Assembly (NCBI GenBank): GCA_016208315.1
Contig: JACQYF010000122.1
Span: 21,673-85,672 of the forward strand
DNA: 64,000 nt
Origin: Chloroflexota bacterium
GTDB lineage: Bacteria > Chloroflexota > Anaerolineae > UBA4142
Direction of reading: 5' to 3'
Of the stretch, positions 62,240 through 64,000 are shown one piece after another (within the stretch, counting starts at the first letter, position 1; each line of letters opens with the position of its first letter). Position numbers and translations under genes: made by a program. Below the pieces are notes generated by a model that was not told where the DNA came from, did no database searches, and saw only the letters and a program-made list of their open reading frames with translations.

Positions 62240-63766
62240 ATGCGCCAGCCAAAATCGAAAAAGATAAGAACACAGCCCACACTGCCGCAGCTCGCGTCCG
62301 CGCCAAACAACGGGACGAGCAAAGCCCAACTCTCCTCCGTCATCAAATCCGCGCGCGACATTATGCGCAAGGACGCGGGCTTGAATGGCGACCTCGACCG
62401 CTTGCCCCAACTCTCGTGGGTGCTCTTCCTGAAATGCTTTGACGATCTCGAACTGCGCCGCGAACAAGAAGCGGTAATGCGCGGTCAACCGTACAAGCCC
62501 ATCATCCCGCAAGCGTATCGCTGGCGAGATTGGGCCGCCGACGAGAACAAGGGGCGCACCGGGGAAGACCTGCTCAAGTTCGTGAATGACGACCTCTTGC
62601 CGAACCTGCGCGGGCTGAACGGTTCAGACGAGCGGCAGACGATCGCCGACGTTTTCAAAGAAACGTTCAATCGCTTCCTCTCCGGCTTTCTCTTGCGCGA
62701 CGTCGTCAACCTCGTCAACCGCATCAATTTCAATTCGAGCGACGACATTCACACGCTGAGCCATCTCTACGAATCCATGCTCAAGGAGATGCGCGACGCG
62801 GCGGGCGATTCCGGCGAGTTTTACACGCCGCGCCCCGTCGTGCGCTTCATCGTCGAGCGCGTCGAGCCGAAATTGGGCGACAAGGTTCTCGATCCGGCGT
62901 GCGGCACGGGCGGCTTTTTGGTTGAGACCTACAACCTGCTCGAACAGCAACAGCACACGGTCGAGGATCGCGAAACCCTGCAAACCGCAACACTTTACGG
63001 CGTGGAAAAGAAGCCAATGCCGTTTCTCTTGGGCATGATGAATCTGCTCTTGCACGGCGTTGACCGTCCGAACTTGCGCCGCGATAACGCGCTCAAGAAT
63101 CCGCTGCGCGAGATCACCGCAAAAGATCGCGTGAACGTGATCGTGACGAATCCGCCGTTCGGCGGCGAAGAGGAACGCGGCATTCAATTGAACTTTCCCG
63201 AAGCCACGCGCACGAGCGAGACAGCGCTGCTCTTTGTGCAATTCATCATGCGCTCGCTTAAAGAAGGCGGACGCTGCGGCATGGTCGTTCCGAACGGCAC
63301 GCTCTTTGGCGACGGCGTCGCGGCGCGCGTCAAGGAGCAATTACTGACCGATTTCAACCTACACACGATTGTGCGCCTGCCGAATGGCGTCTTTGCGCCC
63401 TACACGAGCATTCCCACGAACCTGCTTTTCTTCGACAAGCCGGGGCCGACGACGAGCATCTGGTACTACGAATTGCCGTTGCCCGAAAGACGCAAGAATT
63501 ACACCAAGACCGCGCCGCTCCAAGACGCGGAATTCGATGGGTGTCGCGCGTTGTGGGGCAGACGCGAGGCGACGGCGCGAAGTTGGATCGTCGCAGCGAA
63601 AGATGTTGCCGCGAACAATTACAACTTGGACATCAAGAACCCGAACCGCGTAGACGATTACGAGCACATGCCGCCGGAGAAATTGGTCGCGGACATCACG
63701 GCGAAGGAGAAGCGGATTGCGGAGATCATGGCGGAGATCGCAGAGGCGCTAGAACCAAGGGGATGA
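62240..63766 (+). CDS. hsdM: type I restriction-modification DNA methyltransferase subunit M
   Basis: DSGEFYTPRPVVRFIVE, VLDPACGTGGFLVET, NVIVTNPPFGG. Confidence 0.96.
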   Translation: MRQPKSKKIRTQPTLPQLASAPNNGTSKAQLSSVIKSARDIMRKDAGLNGDLDRLPQLSWVLFLKCFDDLELRREQEAVMRGQPYKPIIPQAYRWRDWAADENKGRTGEDLLKFVNDDLLPNLRGLNGSDERQTIADVFKETFNRFLSGFLLRDVVNLVNRINFNSSDDIHTLSHLYESMLKEMRDAAGDSGEFYTPRPVVRFIVERVEPKLGDKVLDPACGTGGFLVETYNLLEQQQHTVEDRETLQTATLYGVEKKPMPFLLGMMNLLLHGVDRPNLRRDNALKNPLREITAKDRVNVIVTNPPFGGEEERGIQLNFPEATRTSETALLFVQFIMRSLKEGGRCGMVVPNGTLFGDGVAARVKEQLLTDFNLHTIVRLPNGVFAPYTSIPTNLLFFDKPGPTTSIWYYELPLPERRKNYTKTAPLQDAEFDGCRALWGRREATARSWIVAAKDVAANNYNLDIKNPNRVDDYEHMPPEKLVADITAKEKRIAEIMAEIAEALEPRG

Positions 63767-63797
63767 TTCTTGAAATCACAAATCCTGATTTCAAGAA
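63767..63797. terminator. bidirectional hairpin between convergent genes
   Basis: TTCTTGAAATCA-CAAATCC-TGATTTCAAGAA. Confidence 0.75.
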
Positions 63798-64000
63798 GGG
63801 GTGATTATTTCTGCTTCACCGACCTTTACTTCTGATAGGATAAGATAGTCTTCTTCCAGCGTTTGCAGCGCTTTGATTTCCATCCACCAATCCAAGAAAT
63901 CGAACGTTTCTTTGAGGTCTTGGCCGTCAAAACGGCGCGCGAACTCTTCCGAGGTCATTCCAAAGCGCTGTTCAAAGCCCGCCAGTTGCTCGCGGGTGAG
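63791..64000 (-). CDS. hypothetical/antitoxin-like protein, 5' end outside window
   Basis: Hand translation LTREQLAGFEQRFGMTSEEFARRFDGQDLKETFDFLDWWMEIKALQTLEEDYLILSEVKVGEAEIITPS*. Confidence 0.6.
   Translation of the reverse strand, partial: LTREQLAGFEQRFGMTSEEFARRFDGQDLKETFDFLDWWMEIKALQTLEEDYLILSEVKVGEAEIITPS

Overview
64 kb of a high-GC bacterial chromosome, probably Chloroflexota/Anaerolineae-like. That affiliation is an inference from gene content (SpoVS, SipW, many GAF sensor kinases, Pro/Thr-rich PD40 lipoprotein), not a search result. Housekeeping content: recA, recX, rny, spoVS, holB, ricT-like, glmM, pgm/pmm, gmd/rmd, tatD, ftsK, ilvE, cinA, putA-like, gyrB, glyA, typA and three tRNAs. 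It also holds an acyl-CoA metabolism cluster behind a TetR gene, three large GAF histidine kinases, and a type I restriction locus running off the right edge. Most notable observations: (1) a VKOR-family gene whose CxxC active site reads UGA-Ile-Trp-Cys, followed by a SECIS-like hairpin (candidate selenoprotein); (2) a genome-wide-looking class of sequence-diverse tandem arrays with strict 7- or 8-bp period, usually as inverted arms, mostly between genes but sometimes in frame inside genes; (3) a SipW signal peptidase-DUF5305-HD-GYP fusion in an operon with three secreted proteins sharing a GFAAS export signature and a probably dead signal peptidase paralog; (4) a gyrB intein with HNH domain and Trp-rich repeats; (5) a fused MNT-HEPN gene with an internal Shine-Dalgarno. 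All calls were made by eye; no database search was run.
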